Origin: Thalassotalea atypica
Lineage (GTDB): Bacteria > Pseudomonadota > Gammaproteobacteria > Enterobacterales > Alteromonadaceae
NCBI RefSeq assembly: GCF_030295975.1
Contig: NZ_AP027364.1
Span: 4,278,001 to 4,342,000 of the forward strand
Direction of reading: 5' to 3'
DNA length: 64,000 nucleotides
Each line of letters begins with the position of its first letter. Within the stretch, counting starts at the first letter, position 1. Shown here in pieces: positions 17,526 to 26,545 of the stretch. The translations under genes and the position numbers were made by a program. A model generated the notes under the pieces. The model was not told where the DNA came from, did no database searches, and worked only from the letters and a program-made list of their open reading frames with translations.

Positions 17526-18731
17526 GTGAAAATAACAACAATCGCTTCAACATTAATCATGGCCGGTTTGGCGACATCACCATTTACCGCCAATGCAGCA
17601 ACCTCATCATATGCAAAAGAAATTGCCCAGAAATACATTCTGGTTGATACCCATATTGATGTGCCTTATCGATTAGAAGAAGCGTACGACGACGTCACTC
17701 AAGCAACAGAAAAAGGAGATTTTGATCACCCGCGGGCTGTGGCAGGTGGCTTAGACGCCCCGTTTATGTCAATTTACATTCCCGCCACCCTGGAAAAAGA
17801 AGGTGGAGGTAAAGCACTGGCAGATCGCTTGATTGATCGTGTTGAAGCCATGGTCGGCAGAGCACCTGATAAATTTGCACTAGCCTATTCTGTAGCCGAC
17901 ATTAAGAATAATTTTAAGCTGAACAAAATATCGCTACCCATGGGTATGGAAAATGGTACCGCTATTGAAGGCAGCCTCGACAACCTAGCGCATTTTTATC
18001 AACGCGGTATTCGTTATATCACCTTGGCGCATTCGCTGAGTAACCATATCAGTGACTCGTCTTATTCAGAAGATCGGCCTTGGCAGGGCTTAAGCCCATT
18101 TGGCAAAAAACTGATCACAGAAATGAATAATATCGGCATTATGATTGATATATCGCATGTTAGCGATCAAGCATTTTATCAAGCGGTAGAACTTTCAAAA
18201 GTACCCGTGATTGCGTCACATTCTTCATTACGCTATTTCACCCCGGGATTTGAGCGCAATATGTCTGACGATATGCTATTAGCGTTAAAGAAAAATGGTG
18301 GTGTTGTGCAAATCAACTTCGGCTCTTCTTTTGTCACTGAGGAAGCAAACAAATACCGAGATAAAGTCAAAAGCCATGTTACACAGTTTATGACGGATAA
18401 GGGGATAGCCGATAAAAAAGATGCCGCTGCCATTGCATTTGAAAAAGCCTATAAAGAAAAAGACCCGTTCCCGTTTGCTAGTACCGCTGATGTAGTGGAC
18501 CACATTGACCGCGCGGTAAAAATTACAGGCATTGATCATGTCGGTATAGGTTCTGATTACGACGGTGTAGGTGATTCATTACCAACAGGCCTAAAAGACG
18601 TATCAACCTTTCCGAATTTGATTCAAGAATTACTGGATAGAAAATACAGTGAAGCGGACATTGAAAAGTTGATGGGCGCTAACGTGTTACGTGTGTGGCA
18701 ACAAGTAGAAGACTACGCTGAGAAACATTAG
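17526..18731 (+). CDS. Secreted membrane dipeptidase (M19, renal-dipeptidase family)
   Basis: 401 residues from a GTG start at 17526, chosen because AGGA lies 6 bp upstream and because it gives a clean signal peptide (VKITTIASTLIMAGLATS, cleaved after NAA). Metal-binding and family blocks are VDTHIDVPYR, MGMENGTAI, DISHVSDQAF, VIASHSSLRYF and GIGSDYDG, which together give the two-zinc site of M19 peptidases. It should hydrolyse dipeptides, possibly D-containing ones, in the periplasm. It is divergent from the PhyH gene and appears monocistronic. Confidence 0.9.
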   Translation: MKITTIASTLIMAGLATSPFTANAATSSYAKEIAQKYILVDTHIDVPYRLEEAYDDVTQATEKGDFDHPRAVAGGLDAPFMSIYIPATLEKEGGGKALADRLIDRVEAMVGRAPDKFALAYSVADIKNNFKLNKISLPMGMENGTAIEGSLDNLAHFYQRGIRYITLAHSLSNHISDSSYSEDRPWQGLSPFGKKLITEMNNIGIMIDISHVSDQAFYQAVELSKVPVIASHSSLRYFTPGFERNMSDDMLLALKKNGGVVQINFGSSFVTEEANKYRDKVKSHVTQFMTDKGIADKKDAAAIAFEKAYKEKDPFPFASTADVVDHIDRAVKITGIDHVGIGSDYDGVGDSLPTGLKDVSTFPNLIQELLDRKYSEADIEKLMGANVLRVWQQVEDYAEKH

Positions 18732-18811
18732 TTCGGCACATTTTGACAAACGTATATCCATCCTATCAACGGATGTTACGTCGACGATGGAACTTGGTTT
18801 TGGACTAAAGT

Positions 18812-19585
18812 ATGGATTATCTAAACATCAATAAAGAAGCTTGGGATAAACGAACCAAGCTTCATGTTGACTCAAAATTTTATGATGTAAAAGTCTTCAA
18901 GGATGGCAAGTCATCACTCAACAAGGTTGAGCTTGAGCAAATGGGCAATGTTGAAGGGAGAAAGCTCTTACACCTTCAGTGCCATTTTGGACAAGATACT
19001 TTGTCATGGGCTAGAAAAGGTGCAATAACGACCGGTGTCGACTTATCTACGGAGGCAATTGAACAAGCCAACAAACTCAACTCAGCTCTAGGGTTAGATG
19101 CTACCTTCATTGCGCGTGATATTTACCAATTTGGTCATGAGAACACAGAAAAATTCGACCTTGTTTTTACCTCATACGGCGTGCTTTGTTGGCTACCGGA
19201 TCTGAGCCGTTGGGCACAAGTAGTGGCGGATTCGTTGACAATTGGCGGTGAGTTTCATCTTGTCGAGTTCCATACTTTTAACGATTTACTGTGTGGTTAC
19301 TCCTATTTTCCTCAAGGAGAGCCAGATGCTGAAGTTGAAGGTACATATACAGAAAACTGCGATGGCACAAAATCAAAAGTACTAACCTGGGCACATTCTT
19401 TAAGTGAAGTAATTAACGCTTTAATTGTGGCAGGCTTGAGTATCGAACATTTTGAAGAGTATCCATACAGCCCGTATGATTGCTTTGAAGGTCTTGAGTA
19501 TGTACCTGATCAGGGCTACCAATTGTTGCACAAAGGGCAACAAGTGCCTTTGCTTTATTCAATTAAAGCGAGAAAAGTTACCTAA
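18812..19585 (+). CDS. Class I SAM-dependent methyltransferase
   Basis: 257 residues. The SAM-binding motif I is LLHLQCHFGQDTLSWARKG, followed by the acidic loop TTGVDLSTEAIEQAN and the motif FDLVFTSYGVLCWLPDL. This CHFGQDTL variant is seen in a group of uncharacterised UbiE-like methyltransferases. The substrate cannot be told from the sequence. It stands alone, 80 bp after the dipeptidase gene. Confidence 0.87.
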   Translation: MDYLNINKEAWDKRTKLHVDSKFYDVKVFKDGKSSLNKVELEQMGNVEGRKLLHLQCHFGQDTLSWARKGAITTGVDLSTEAIEQANKLNSALGLDATFIARDIYQFGHENTEKFDLVFTSYGVLCWLPDLSRWAQVVADSLTIGGEFHLVEFHTFNDLLCGYSYFPQGEPDAEVEGTYTENCDGTKSKVLTWAHSLSEVINALIVAGLSIEHFEEYPYSPYDCFEGLEYVPDQGYQLLHKGQQVPLLYSIKARKVT

Positions 19586-19651
19586 CAATGTGCTTATTTT
19601 AATCACGTATTGATTTCTCATAGCCGTGGTATTAAGTGAAATGGAGTTTAC

Positions 19652-20074
19652 ATGAAGAAGTTATTAATATTAACACTGCTTACATCAGCAGTTTACGCGG
19701 ACAATTTTGACCTAGAAAATTACGCCTCCACCCTAGACTTTGCTCAAGTTACCAACGTTTTGGCGACTCAGGAATCCAGCGGCGCTTGGTGTTTCGGAAC
19801 TTCTGTTCTGCATAACGATCAAGGATGGGAGCATTATGCTGATGGCTGGGAAGTTATAGATTTTCAAGGTAATCTTCTGGGGTACCGAAAGCTCCATCAC
19901 CCTCATGTTAATGAGCAACCCTTTACTCGCAGTCAGTGCAGCATAAAAATTCCAACGGAAATGTCTAAAGTCATCGTAAGAGCCAAATGTAATAAGCACG
20001 GTTTTGGTGGTAAGTCCATGGTAGTTGATCTTAAAAAATCGAGGCTTGCAACGAACAAAGTAACTGGAGAATAA
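19652..20074 (+). CDS. Small secreted protein, function unknown
   Basis: 140 residues with a short signal peptide (MKKLLILTLLTSAVYA). The mature part has three cysteines (AWCFGTS, SQCSIKI, RAKCNKHG) and several tryptophans, and ends in a basic tail. The RBS ATGGAG precedes the ATG. I do not recognise a family. It lies 3 bp before the PhzF gene and may be cotranscribed with it, but no shared function is evident. Confidence 0.65.
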   Translation: MKKLLILTLLTSAVYADNFDLENYASTLDFAQVTNVLATQESSGAWCFGTSVLHNDQGWEHYADGWEVIDFQGNLLGYRKLHHPHVNEQPFTRSQCSIKIPTEMSKVIVRAKCNKHGFGGKSMVVDLKKSRLATNKVTGE

Positions 20075-20077
20075 GTT

Positions 20078-20869
20078 TTGGAAATGGATATATTTGTCGT
20101 TGATGCGTTTACCGAGCAACAGTTTAAAGGAAACTCAGCAGCAGTAATCCCTTTGCAACAATGGCCAGATGCCAATGTCATGCAAAATATAGCTATCGAA
20201 AATAATTTATCTGAAACCGCATTTATTAAACCCGTCAGTCAAAATAAGTATCAGATACGATGGTTTTCGCCAATAACAGAAATTGATTTTTGCGGCCATG
20301 CAACGTTGGCGTCAGCACACGTACTATTTCAAGAACTGGGCATTAGGCATAAGATTGAGTTTGTTACCGCCAAAGTTGGCACATTAGTGGTTACGATGAA
20401 CGCGAATAATAAAATTGAAATGAGTTTTCCTAGTCAAATGCCGACGCCGGTTTCAACTATACCTGATGCCGTTTATTCAGGACTTTCTATCACGCCGAAA
20501 AAGGTACTTAAGAACAGACAAGCATACTTTGCCGTCCTAAGTAATGAGCAAGAGGTGTACGACATCACATATGACTCGGAACAACTTAAGAAACTTGCGC
20601 CATACGATATCGTAGTAACAGCTAGATCTAATGAATACGACTTTGTTTCTCGATATTTTTGGCCTGCAAACGGTGGTGATGAAGACCCAGTAACGGGTTC
20701 AATTCATGCGGGGCTCGCCCCGTATTGGGCTGCGGCGCTAAACAAACAAGAAGTCATTGCATATCAAGCATCAAAACGAGGCGGGGCATTGCGCTGTGTC
20801 ATGTCAGGTGATCGCGTATTGGTTTCTGGTAATGCAGTGTTGTATTTAAAAGGTAAGATTTACCTCTAG
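20078..20869 (+). CDS. PhzF-family isomerase
   Basis: 263 residues. The family blocks DAFTEQQFKGNSAAVI, NNLSETAFI (with the catalytic glutamate), DFCGHATLASAHVLF and DEDPVTGSIHAGLAPYW are all present. PhzF-like enzymes are two-domain isomerases or epimerase-like proteins; most family members outside phenazine clusters have no known substrate and no phenazine genes are near. The TTG at 20078 is 8 bp from GGAG and is taken as start; the ATG at 20084 is the alternative. Confidence 0.88.
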   Translation: MEMDIFVVDAFTEQQFKGNSAAVIPLQQWPDANVMQNIAIENNLSETAFIKPVSQNKYQIRWFSPITEIDFCGHATLASAHVLFQELGIRHKIEFVTAKVGTLVVTMNANNKIEMSFPSQMPTPVSTIPDAVYSGLSITPKKVLKNRQAYFAVLSNEQEVYDITYDSEQLKKLAPYDIVVTARSNEYDFVSRYFWPANGGDEDPVTGSIHAGLAPYWAAALNKQEVIAYQASKRGGALRCVMSGDRVLVSGNAVLYLKGKIYL

Positions 20870-21161
20870 TAGTTAAAATTGTACGCCCAAACTTTCAACA
20901 CACTTAATCGAATACAATTGACACGGTTTACCTTTACTTCACTTTTTAAGCTGTTTAGACCGAGCCTCTTCAACTACTTCATAAAAGCTGAAGCCTATTA
21001 TTGGCTAAATCGATAAAAGTGGCTTTAATTAGTGCATATGACCATGTCATATTTGAAGCACATGACACCATCACTGCGCCGCAGCCAGAAAAATATGCCT
21101 AGTGCAGAGTATGCCAGATTAATCATGTATTAGAGTTTCTCTACGAATAAAGGATTATTAA
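20870..21161. other. Intergenic region with a 7-bp inverted repeat
   Basis: 292 bp. It contains the perfect inverted repeat ATATGAC-CAT-GTCATAT at 21036-21052 with no T-tract. The same stretch is open in one frame for a short peptide ending at a TAG near 21102 (LISAYDHVIFEAHDTI...), which could be the tail of a decayed gene. No confident gene. Confidence 0.4.
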
Positions 21162-21734
21162 ATGAATACTTATTCAGATAAAGTAGGAAAAAACAAAAGT
21201 CATACACAGGCGAATTTAGCCTCACAACAAAAGCCTCATTCAAATATAGCTCTTAAAGATCATCGGCGTGAAACATTAACCCAAAGAAAACTCCAAGCAT
21301 CGGCGGATGTATTTAGTAATCGAGAATATTTGAGTAATAATAATCCTTCTACTGCGCAATTAATGTCAGTGAGAACAGAAAAAAAAGTCGTTGGTGTTGA
21401 ACTTGATAAACACATCAAGCCACTCGATGAGCAAGAAGCCTGGGCAACAACAAAGGAAAAACCTAAGACAACGTTTATCGCTGACGACTCGGAAATTAAA
21501 CCTTTAGTTGACGACGACACTCATAACTTTGAACAGGAAACCGCAGATCTGGGCTATAAGACGATAGTAGGCAATATCACGACGACACAATGGGATAAAA
21601 TTGACGGTAATAATGGTGCAGGTCAACCGGTTGCCAAAACAAAAGATTTAGCACAACGCGGTTGCACCGTTGGGGTGACTAAAAAGGCTGGAACTGATGA
21701 TATTGTAATCAACCACTTAGCGAATGTAGAGTAA
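21162..21734 (+). CDS. Hydrophilic protein with DUF4157/contractile-injection-like N-terminus
   Basis: 190 residues, highly polar, no signal peptide or membrane segment. AAAGGA lies 8 bp before the ATG. The segment at about residues 28-45 (ALKDHRRETLTQRKLQAS) resembles the DNRPEAxAQRKLQ motif at the start of many proteins linked to extracellular contractile injection systems and polymorphic toxins. The rest (EYLSNNNPSTAQL, KHIKPLDEQEAWATTKE) is not recognised. No sheath, tube or toxin gene lies beside it. Could be an orphan cargo or adaptor protein; the resemblance is recalled, not searched. Confidence 0.55.
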   Translation: MNTYSDKVGKNKSHTQANLASQQKPHSNIALKDHRRETLTQRKLQASADVFSNREYLSNNNPSTAQLMSVRTEKKVVGVELDKHIKPLDEQEAWATTKEKPKTTFIADDSEIKPLVDDDTHNFEQETADLGYKTIVGNITTTQWDKIDGNNGAGQPVAKTKDLAQRGCTVGVTKKAGTDDIVINHLANVE

Positions 21735-22228
21735 TGAGTCACTCTCAGCGGTTCAAGTGTCCGCTTTAAGTACCAAATGCGACATACCAAAAGAGTCTCT
21801 CTAAATTAACCAAACTTAACACAAGCCTTAAAACTTGCTCGATGCTAGGAATAAATAAAAAGAGGCTACAAAACGTTCTTGATATGACTTAGATAATCAT
21901 CATATTGGTTTGATTACCTACACGAGTTAACGTAAAGAAATACAATAAAGTGGATGTGATAATTATTTATGAGGGGTCAATGTTTTTGGCAAATCGATAT
22001 CTGTACGTAAGAAAGAGCACAAATAGCAGCTATTTAATGAGCCTGACACTGGGATTCACTCATACGTGTCTATGGCGTGGTAATTCCTTCAGATAAACAC
22101 TCTAGAGTTATAAAAGTCAGCTAATATTGTGTTGCAATCTGTGGCAAAAGCTCGAGAGTATTCTCGTTCGCTTCTTTCATGAACTAAGCATTATTGTATC
22201 GCCATACTAAATATAAATAGGTTAACCG
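21735..22228. other. Long non-coding stretch
   Basis: 494 bp without a supported gene on either strand. Only a small hairpin, CGAGA/TCTCG at 22153-22166, was noticed. The region may be decayed accessory DNA or hold the promoter for the gene at 22229. Confidence 0.5.
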
Positions 22229-22639
22229 ATGAAATCGATATTATCTGCAATTGCCTTACTCTTTGTTATCTTATGCGCTACTGCAGAGGAAGCGAAAATA
22301 CAAAACGACACTACGGTGAAATTTGGCATGCAAGCGGTGATCACGGCAACAGAAGGAAAGGGTGATGAGTTAGCTGACATTATGCACCAAGCATCCAAAG
22401 CGATAGCGGAGATAGACGGGTGTATTTTGTACCTTGTACAGCAGTCACTTACTGATCCATCAAAAATCTTGATCACCGAAGTGTGGATAAACCAAGCCTC
22501 TCATGCCGCCTCATTGAAAAATTCAGAGGTTAGAGCGTTAATCATGAAAGCAAAACCAATTATTATTGAAATGGAGCATCATTTCGCAAAATATATTGGT
22601 GATCATGGTCTTTATGGCGCGTCCAAATCAACGGAGTAA
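22229..22639 (+). CDS. Exported antibiotic-biosynthesis-monooxygenase (ABM) domain protein
   Basis: 136 residues. A signal peptide (MKSILSAIALLFVILCATAEE) precedes one ABM-type dimeric alpha/beta-barrel domain: FGMQAVITATEGKGDELADIM, then GCILYLVQQSLTDPSKILITEVWINQASHAASLKNSEVRALI. The final MEHHFAKYIG is also usual. ABM domains are found in heme-degrading and quinone-oxidising enzymes; most are cytoplasmic, so export is noteworthy. No haem or catalytic residues can be assigned. Followed 50 bp later by a small membrane protein. Confidence 0.8.
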   Translation: MKSILSAIALLFVILCATAEEAKIQNDTTVKFGMQAVITATEGKGDELADIMHQASKAIAEIDGCILYLVQQSLTDPSKILITEVWINQASHAASLKNSEVRALIMKAKPIIIEMEHHFAKYIGDHGLYGASKSTE

Positions 22640-22689
22640 TCCAATTGGATGAACGCTTAAAGCAACAAAAATCAAGCACGGTTCAATAA

Positions 22690-23061
22690 ATGTTAAAGCT
22701 GTTATTGGCAATTCCGCCCATTATTTCAATAGTTCATGTATTCGTTGCGTTGACGCTATTTTCAATCAACATAACTTATTCCGGGAATATGCTCTTATTG
22801 TTTTCCGTACCTGTCACATTGGTATTTTTTATTCATATCTATATTGCTATTACAGACAATTCAATGACTAAAAGTGAACACTTAGGCTACGCATTGATCC
22901 ACATTCCTTTCTCTATGGTCTTTTCATTTTTTGCCGTACTTTTCTTTATACCAAATGAGACTAAAGCCATTGATATAAATGACGTTTCTAAGGATACTTT
23001 ATTACTATGTTCGAACAAAAAAGAAATAGAATGCATTAATAGTTTTCTTTCTAAAAAGTAA
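22690..23061 (+). CDS. Small membrane protein, function unknown
   Basis: 123 residues with about three hydrophobic segments (1-25, 31-55, 67-90) and a polar C-terminal tail with two cysteines (LLLCSNKKEIECINSF). No RBS of note precedes the ATG. I do not recognise the family. Same strand and close to the ABM gene. Confidence 0.6.
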   Translation: MLKLLLAIPPIISIVHVFVALTLFSINITYSGNMLLLFSVPVTLVFFIHIYIAITDNSMTKSEHLGYALIHIPFSMVFSFFAVLFFIPNETKAIDINDVSKDTLLLCSNKKEIECINSFLSKK

Positions 23062-23156
23062 GCTGTCGCTTGAAAAAAGCCTTTTCCTCATCAAAAATAT
23101 AAACGAAGCAGATATAGAAAATATGATCAGGCAACTCTTAGTTCAGGTCCAAACCA

Positions 23157-23657
23157 CTATGGCTCAGACCCTATTTTGAAATACATTGAGCTCACTCTAG
23201 CAATGCGCTTGAGTGATTCAATATTTTCATCTGACCAATACGTGATTTTACCAACACTTTCACAGCAAATTACACCCGATGCAATAAAATCCTGATGCAA
23301 AACAAAATCGAGTAACGACTGTATATCTAACGGTTCAAAATAGGCTTCATTAAAGCACTTTGTTAGCTCATGCGCTCTAGCATCAGGCGCATTAATCACC
23401 TTTTGATTCAAAATACCATTAAAGTAGTCATTGAAATCTGATTTGCTTAATATTGCCCCAGATTCAAATGAGCCATTGACTCTGTCAAAACAAATCAATG
23501 ACTCAATGCGGTCAAATTCTCCTGAAAACACCCATAAGCTAACTCTGTCCGCTCCTTGTATTAGCTGAGAGGTAACTATACAAATCTCTTTTAATTTATC
23601 TTCAACCTGTATTGCAGGATTAGTCAATTTAGCGGTTAATTTTATAAATGGATCCAT
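23157..23657 (-). CDS. GAF-domain protein
   Basis: 166 residues forming a single GAF-like domain: KLKEICIVTSQLIQGADRVSLWVFSG, followed by SLICFDRVNGSFESGAILSKSDF and the terminal ITYWSDENIESLKRIARV, the usual last helix of GAF domains. No output domain is attached, so it may be a stand-alone small-molecule or redox sensor that works with another protein. Convergent with the membrane protein at 22690 and upstream of nothing obvious. Confidence 0.75.
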   Translation of the reverse strand: MDPFIKLTAKLTNPAIQVEDKLKEICIVTSQLIQGADRVSLWVFSGEFDRIESLICFDRVNGSFESGAILSKSDFNDYFNGILNQKVINAPDARAHELTKCFNEAYFEPLDIQSLLDFVLHQDFIASGVICCESVGKITYWSDENIESLKRIARVSSMYFKIGSEP

Positions 23658-23721
23658 AACGGCCTATCGTTAAAAATAAATTGTACTCAACTCAAAGTAT
23701 AGTAACAGTGCGGCTTTCGTA

Positions 23722-25545
23722 CTATTCATCGGACTGCTTTAATAACCATTGATTGATTTTTTCTTCCATCAAATTAAGCGGCAAGGCACCATCTTCAATA
23801 ATTTGATCATGGAATGCTTTAATATCAAATTTATCGCCCAATGCAGCTTTTGCTTTGGCTCTTAACTCAACAATTTTGAGCTCGCCCAGCTTGTAACCTA
23901 AGGCTTGACCTGGCCATACGGTATAGCGTTCAACTTCACTGGTCGCTTCAGAAATATGAATACCTTCCGTTTTGATGGAGTAATCTATCGCTTTTTCTCG
24001 ACTCCAACCTAATCCATGCATACCGCTATCCACCACTAATCGTACCGCTCGATGCATTTCAGACTGCAGTCGACCAATATCATCAATGGGGTCATTTTCA
24101 TAAATGCCCATTTCTGCAGCTAAACGCTCAGCATAAAGTGCCCAGCCTTCTCCCGCGGCATTTGAATAAAATATGGTGTTTAGAATAGGTAGATCATCCG
24201 ATAAACCAACAATGGTTTGTAAATGATGTCCAGGGTTTGCTTCATGATAGGTCAGCGTTTGCAATGAATAAGAGGGCAAAGCAGAGGTGTCATTTAATGA
24301 TATCCAATAGGTGCCCAAGCGTGAGCCATCTTGCGATGGTGCGTCATAAAAAGCACCACTGGTAGATGCCGCTAAATGAGCCGGTACAGCTTTTACTGCC
24401 ACGTCTTGATCCGGTAATAAACCAAACCATTGCGGCAATTTTTCATTAGCAAGCGCCAAATCTTTTTTGATATCAGCGATCAGTTTGGCTTTACCTTCTG
24501 GGGTGTTTGGGTAGAGATATTTAGGATCATTTAACAATACCGTCATACGCTCACCGACAGTGCCTTTATCGTAGCCAACATTTTTTAATAACACATCCAT
24601 TTCTGCGGTGATGCGCGCCACTTCATCTAGCCCAAGTTGATGCACCTGTTCAGCTGTTAATGTTGTATCACTTAGGTGCGTGATCATCGCTGCATATAGT
24701 GCTTTACCGTTGGGTAAATGACCAATACCTGCTTTATGAGACGCGTAAGGTTTAAGGGCTTCTAAGCTCGCAATAAGCTTTTCGTTGGCAGGATAAAAAC
24801 TGGTTTTAACTGCTTTAATCGTAGCTGCGATATAGTCTGCTTTGTTAGTCGATGTTGCCTTCTCTAGTTTTTCAACCATGCTCGTCACTAGGGCATGATC
24901 TTCAGGAGAAAACTCGTTCTGAAGTCTCAAGTTATTGATGGTTTTGTTAATGACAAAATCAGGCGGAACAACACCTAGTTTTCTATCATGTTCAATTTTT
25001 GATATGACACTATCAATCACATCATCATAATCGTTCAGACGGGTCAGATAAGCTTTCGCTTGCTCGTCATTACTGACCGCAAACTTATCCACCATGTAGG
25101 CAGGAAATTCAACATGAACACCCGATAAATGGCTTATAGGGTAAGGTAAGAACCAAGCGCCATATTCACCTAAAATAGAGCCATACTCGACTATGGTTGC
25201 CGGTTTGTAGGCCGAAGAAATTTCCGTTTCGATTAACCTTAAACTAATACGTTCTTTATCGGTCAGCTTGCTTTGGTCAATTTGTCTCAGCTCAGCAATC
25301 AATGCTTTTACTGATTCACGTCGCGCTTGCTCTGTGGTTTGATCAAAATAGCTCGATTTCTCCATAATACCTTGGCCCGCATCTTTATCATCAAGGCCGT
25401 AATAGCTGGCAATAATAGGGCGGAGTTCAAAGTATTTTTGCGATAACGTATGCATTTGTTCGTTGAAATCGCTCTTGTGTGCGAGGGTGACAGTACTAAA
25501 AAGTGCAAGGCCAATTGTGGCGATGGCACTGAACAGACGATTCAT
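23722..25545 (-). CDS. DUF885 peptidase-like secreted protein
   Basis: 607 residues from the ATG at 25545 (preceded by GGA 7 bp upstream; an ATG four codons earlier is less likely). A signal peptide (MNRLFSAIATIGLALFSTVTLA) shows export. The family motif TYHEANPGHHLQ in the second half supplies probable metal ligands. DUF885 proteins look like zinc metallopeptidases or carboxypeptidases of the periplasm; the substrate is unknown. It is divergent from the 3-hydroxybutyrate dehydrogenase gene. Confidence 0.87.
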   Translation of the reverse strand: MNRLFSAIATIGLALFSTVTLAHKSDFNEQMHTLSQKYFELRPIIASYYGLDDKDAGQGIMEKSSYFDQTTEQARRESVKALIAELRQIDQSKLTDKERISLRLIETEISSAYKPATIVEYGSILGEYGAWFLPYPISHLSGVHVEFPAYMVDKFAVSNDEQAKAYLTRLNDYDDVIDSVISKIEHDRKLGVVPPDFVINKTINNLRLQNEFSPEDHALVTSMVEKLEKATSTNKADYIAATIKAVKTSFYPANEKLIASLEALKPYASHKAGIGHLPNGKALYAAMITHLSDTTLTAEQVHQLGLDEVARITAEMDVLLKNVGYDKGTVGERMTVLLNDPKYLYPNTPEGKAKLIADIKKDLALANEKLPQWFGLLPDQDVAVKAVPAHLAASTSGAFYDAPSQDGSRLGTYWISLNDTSALPSYSLQTLTYHEANPGHHLQTIVGLSDDLPILNTIFYSNAAGEGWALYAERLAAEMGIYENDPIDDIGRLQSEMHRAVRLVVDSGMHGLGWSREKAIDYSIKTEGIHISEATSEVERYTVWPGQALGYKLGELKIVELRAKAKAALGDKFDIKAFHDQIIEDGALPLNLMEEKINQWLLKQSDE

Positions 25546-25606
25546 AGAAATATCCAAATATTATTTTTAGTTTATCGGCCCATAATAGCACACCAATGAA
25601 CCCGAT

Positions 25607-25652
25607 ATGGTACTAAGGTGCTAAATCACTAATCCTTATTTTACAGTACCAT
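25607..25652. promoter_or_regulatory. Perfect inverted repeat before the 3-hydroxybutyrate dehydrogenase gene
   Basis: ATGGTACT (25607-25614) and AGTACCAT (25645-25652) are perfect reverse complements with 30 bases between them. The left arm continues into ACTAAGGT, which also occurs (as ACCTTAGT) at 28724-28731 in front of the kinase gene. Candidate operator for the response regulator at 33520 or another factor. Confidence 0.35.
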
Positions 25653-25689
25653 CAGAGCCATATTTACCAGATAAATTAAGGAATTTGTG

Positions 25690-26472
25690 ATGCTTAAAGG
25701 TAAAGTCGCACTGATCACCGGTTCAACCAGTGGTATCGGTTTGGCAACCGCGCATGTACTGGCAGGTGAAGGTGTGAATTTAATTCTTCATGGCTTATTA
25801 GATCCTGAAGAAGGAGACAAATTAGCGCAACACTTTAGCGTGCAATATAAAATTAACGCCATTTTCGACGATGCCGATTTACGTAATCCATTGGCAATAC
25901 AGCAATTTATCGACAGAGCACAATTCGAATTAGGCACAATTGATATTTTAATTAATAATGCTGGCATCCAACATACGGAGCAAACGGCAAGCTTTCCATT
26001 AAACAAGTGGAATGACATTATCGCGATCAACTTATCCGCCGCGTTTCACACCATTCAAAAATCTTTGCCCGGCATGCAAGTCAATCAATGGGGGCGAATC
26101 ATCAATATCGCGTCAGTACATGGCTTGGTCGGCTCAAAAAATAAATCCGCTTATTGCGCTGCAAAACACGGCATTGTGGGGTTAACCAAGGTAGTGGCTC
26201 TAGAGTGTGCTGAACAAGGCATAACGGTTAATGCCATTTGTCCGGGTTGGGTGGATACGCCATTAATTAATAAGCAAATTTCTGATATCGCCGCCCGCGA
26301 TAATGTCGAACTAGCACAGGCCAAATACAACTTAGTGACCGCAAAACAGCCGCAACCTGAAATGATGGAACCTAAACAGATTGGCGAATTTATTTTATTT
26401 TTGTGCAGTGATAGCGCTCGTAGTATCACAGGGGCTTCATTACCAATGGATGGGGCTTGGACGGCGCAATAG
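25690..26472 (+). CDS. bdhA: D-3-hydroxybutyrate dehydrogenase
   Basis: 260 residues from the ATG at 25690 (AAGGA 7 bp upstream; a GTG directly before it is too close). SDR fold with TGSTSGIG and NNAGIQHTE. All residues known to bind and turn over 3-hydroxybutyrate in the Pseudomonas enzyme fall at the same numbers: Q94, S142, H144, K152, Y155, K159 and W187 (in SVHGLVGSKNKSAYCAAKHG and PGWVDT). It oxidises D-3-hydroxybutyrate to acetoacetate with NAD in the cytoplasm. It opens a region rich in ester hydrolases, transport and a two-component pair. Confidence 0.95.
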   Translation: MLKGKVALITGSTSGIGLATAHVLAGEGVNLILHGLLDPEEGDKLAQHFSVQYKINAIFDDADLRNPLAIQQFIDRAQFELGTIDILINNAGIQHTEQTASFPLNKWNDIIAINLSAAFHTIQKSLPGMQVNQWGRIINIASVHGLVGSKNKSAYCAAKHGIVGLTKVVALECAEQGITVNAICPGWVDTPLINKQISDIAARDNVELAQAKYNLVTAKQPQPEMMEPKQIGEFILFLCSDSARSITGASLPMDGAWTAQ

Positions 26473-26483
26473 CTTAAGTTTAT

Positions 26484-26519
26484 AAAGCCAAGTTTATCCT
26501 TCCGCTTGGCTTTCTTTTT
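26484..26519. terminator. Terminator between bdhA and the esterase gene
   Basis: 9-bp stem AAAGCCAAG (26484-26492) / CTTGGCTTT (26505-26513), 12-base loop, then CTTTTTC. Serves the plus-strand gene; the minus strand has only three T after the stem. Confidence 0.8.
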
Positions 26520-26545
26520 CGATACTTCTTGCTACTTTGCAATAG

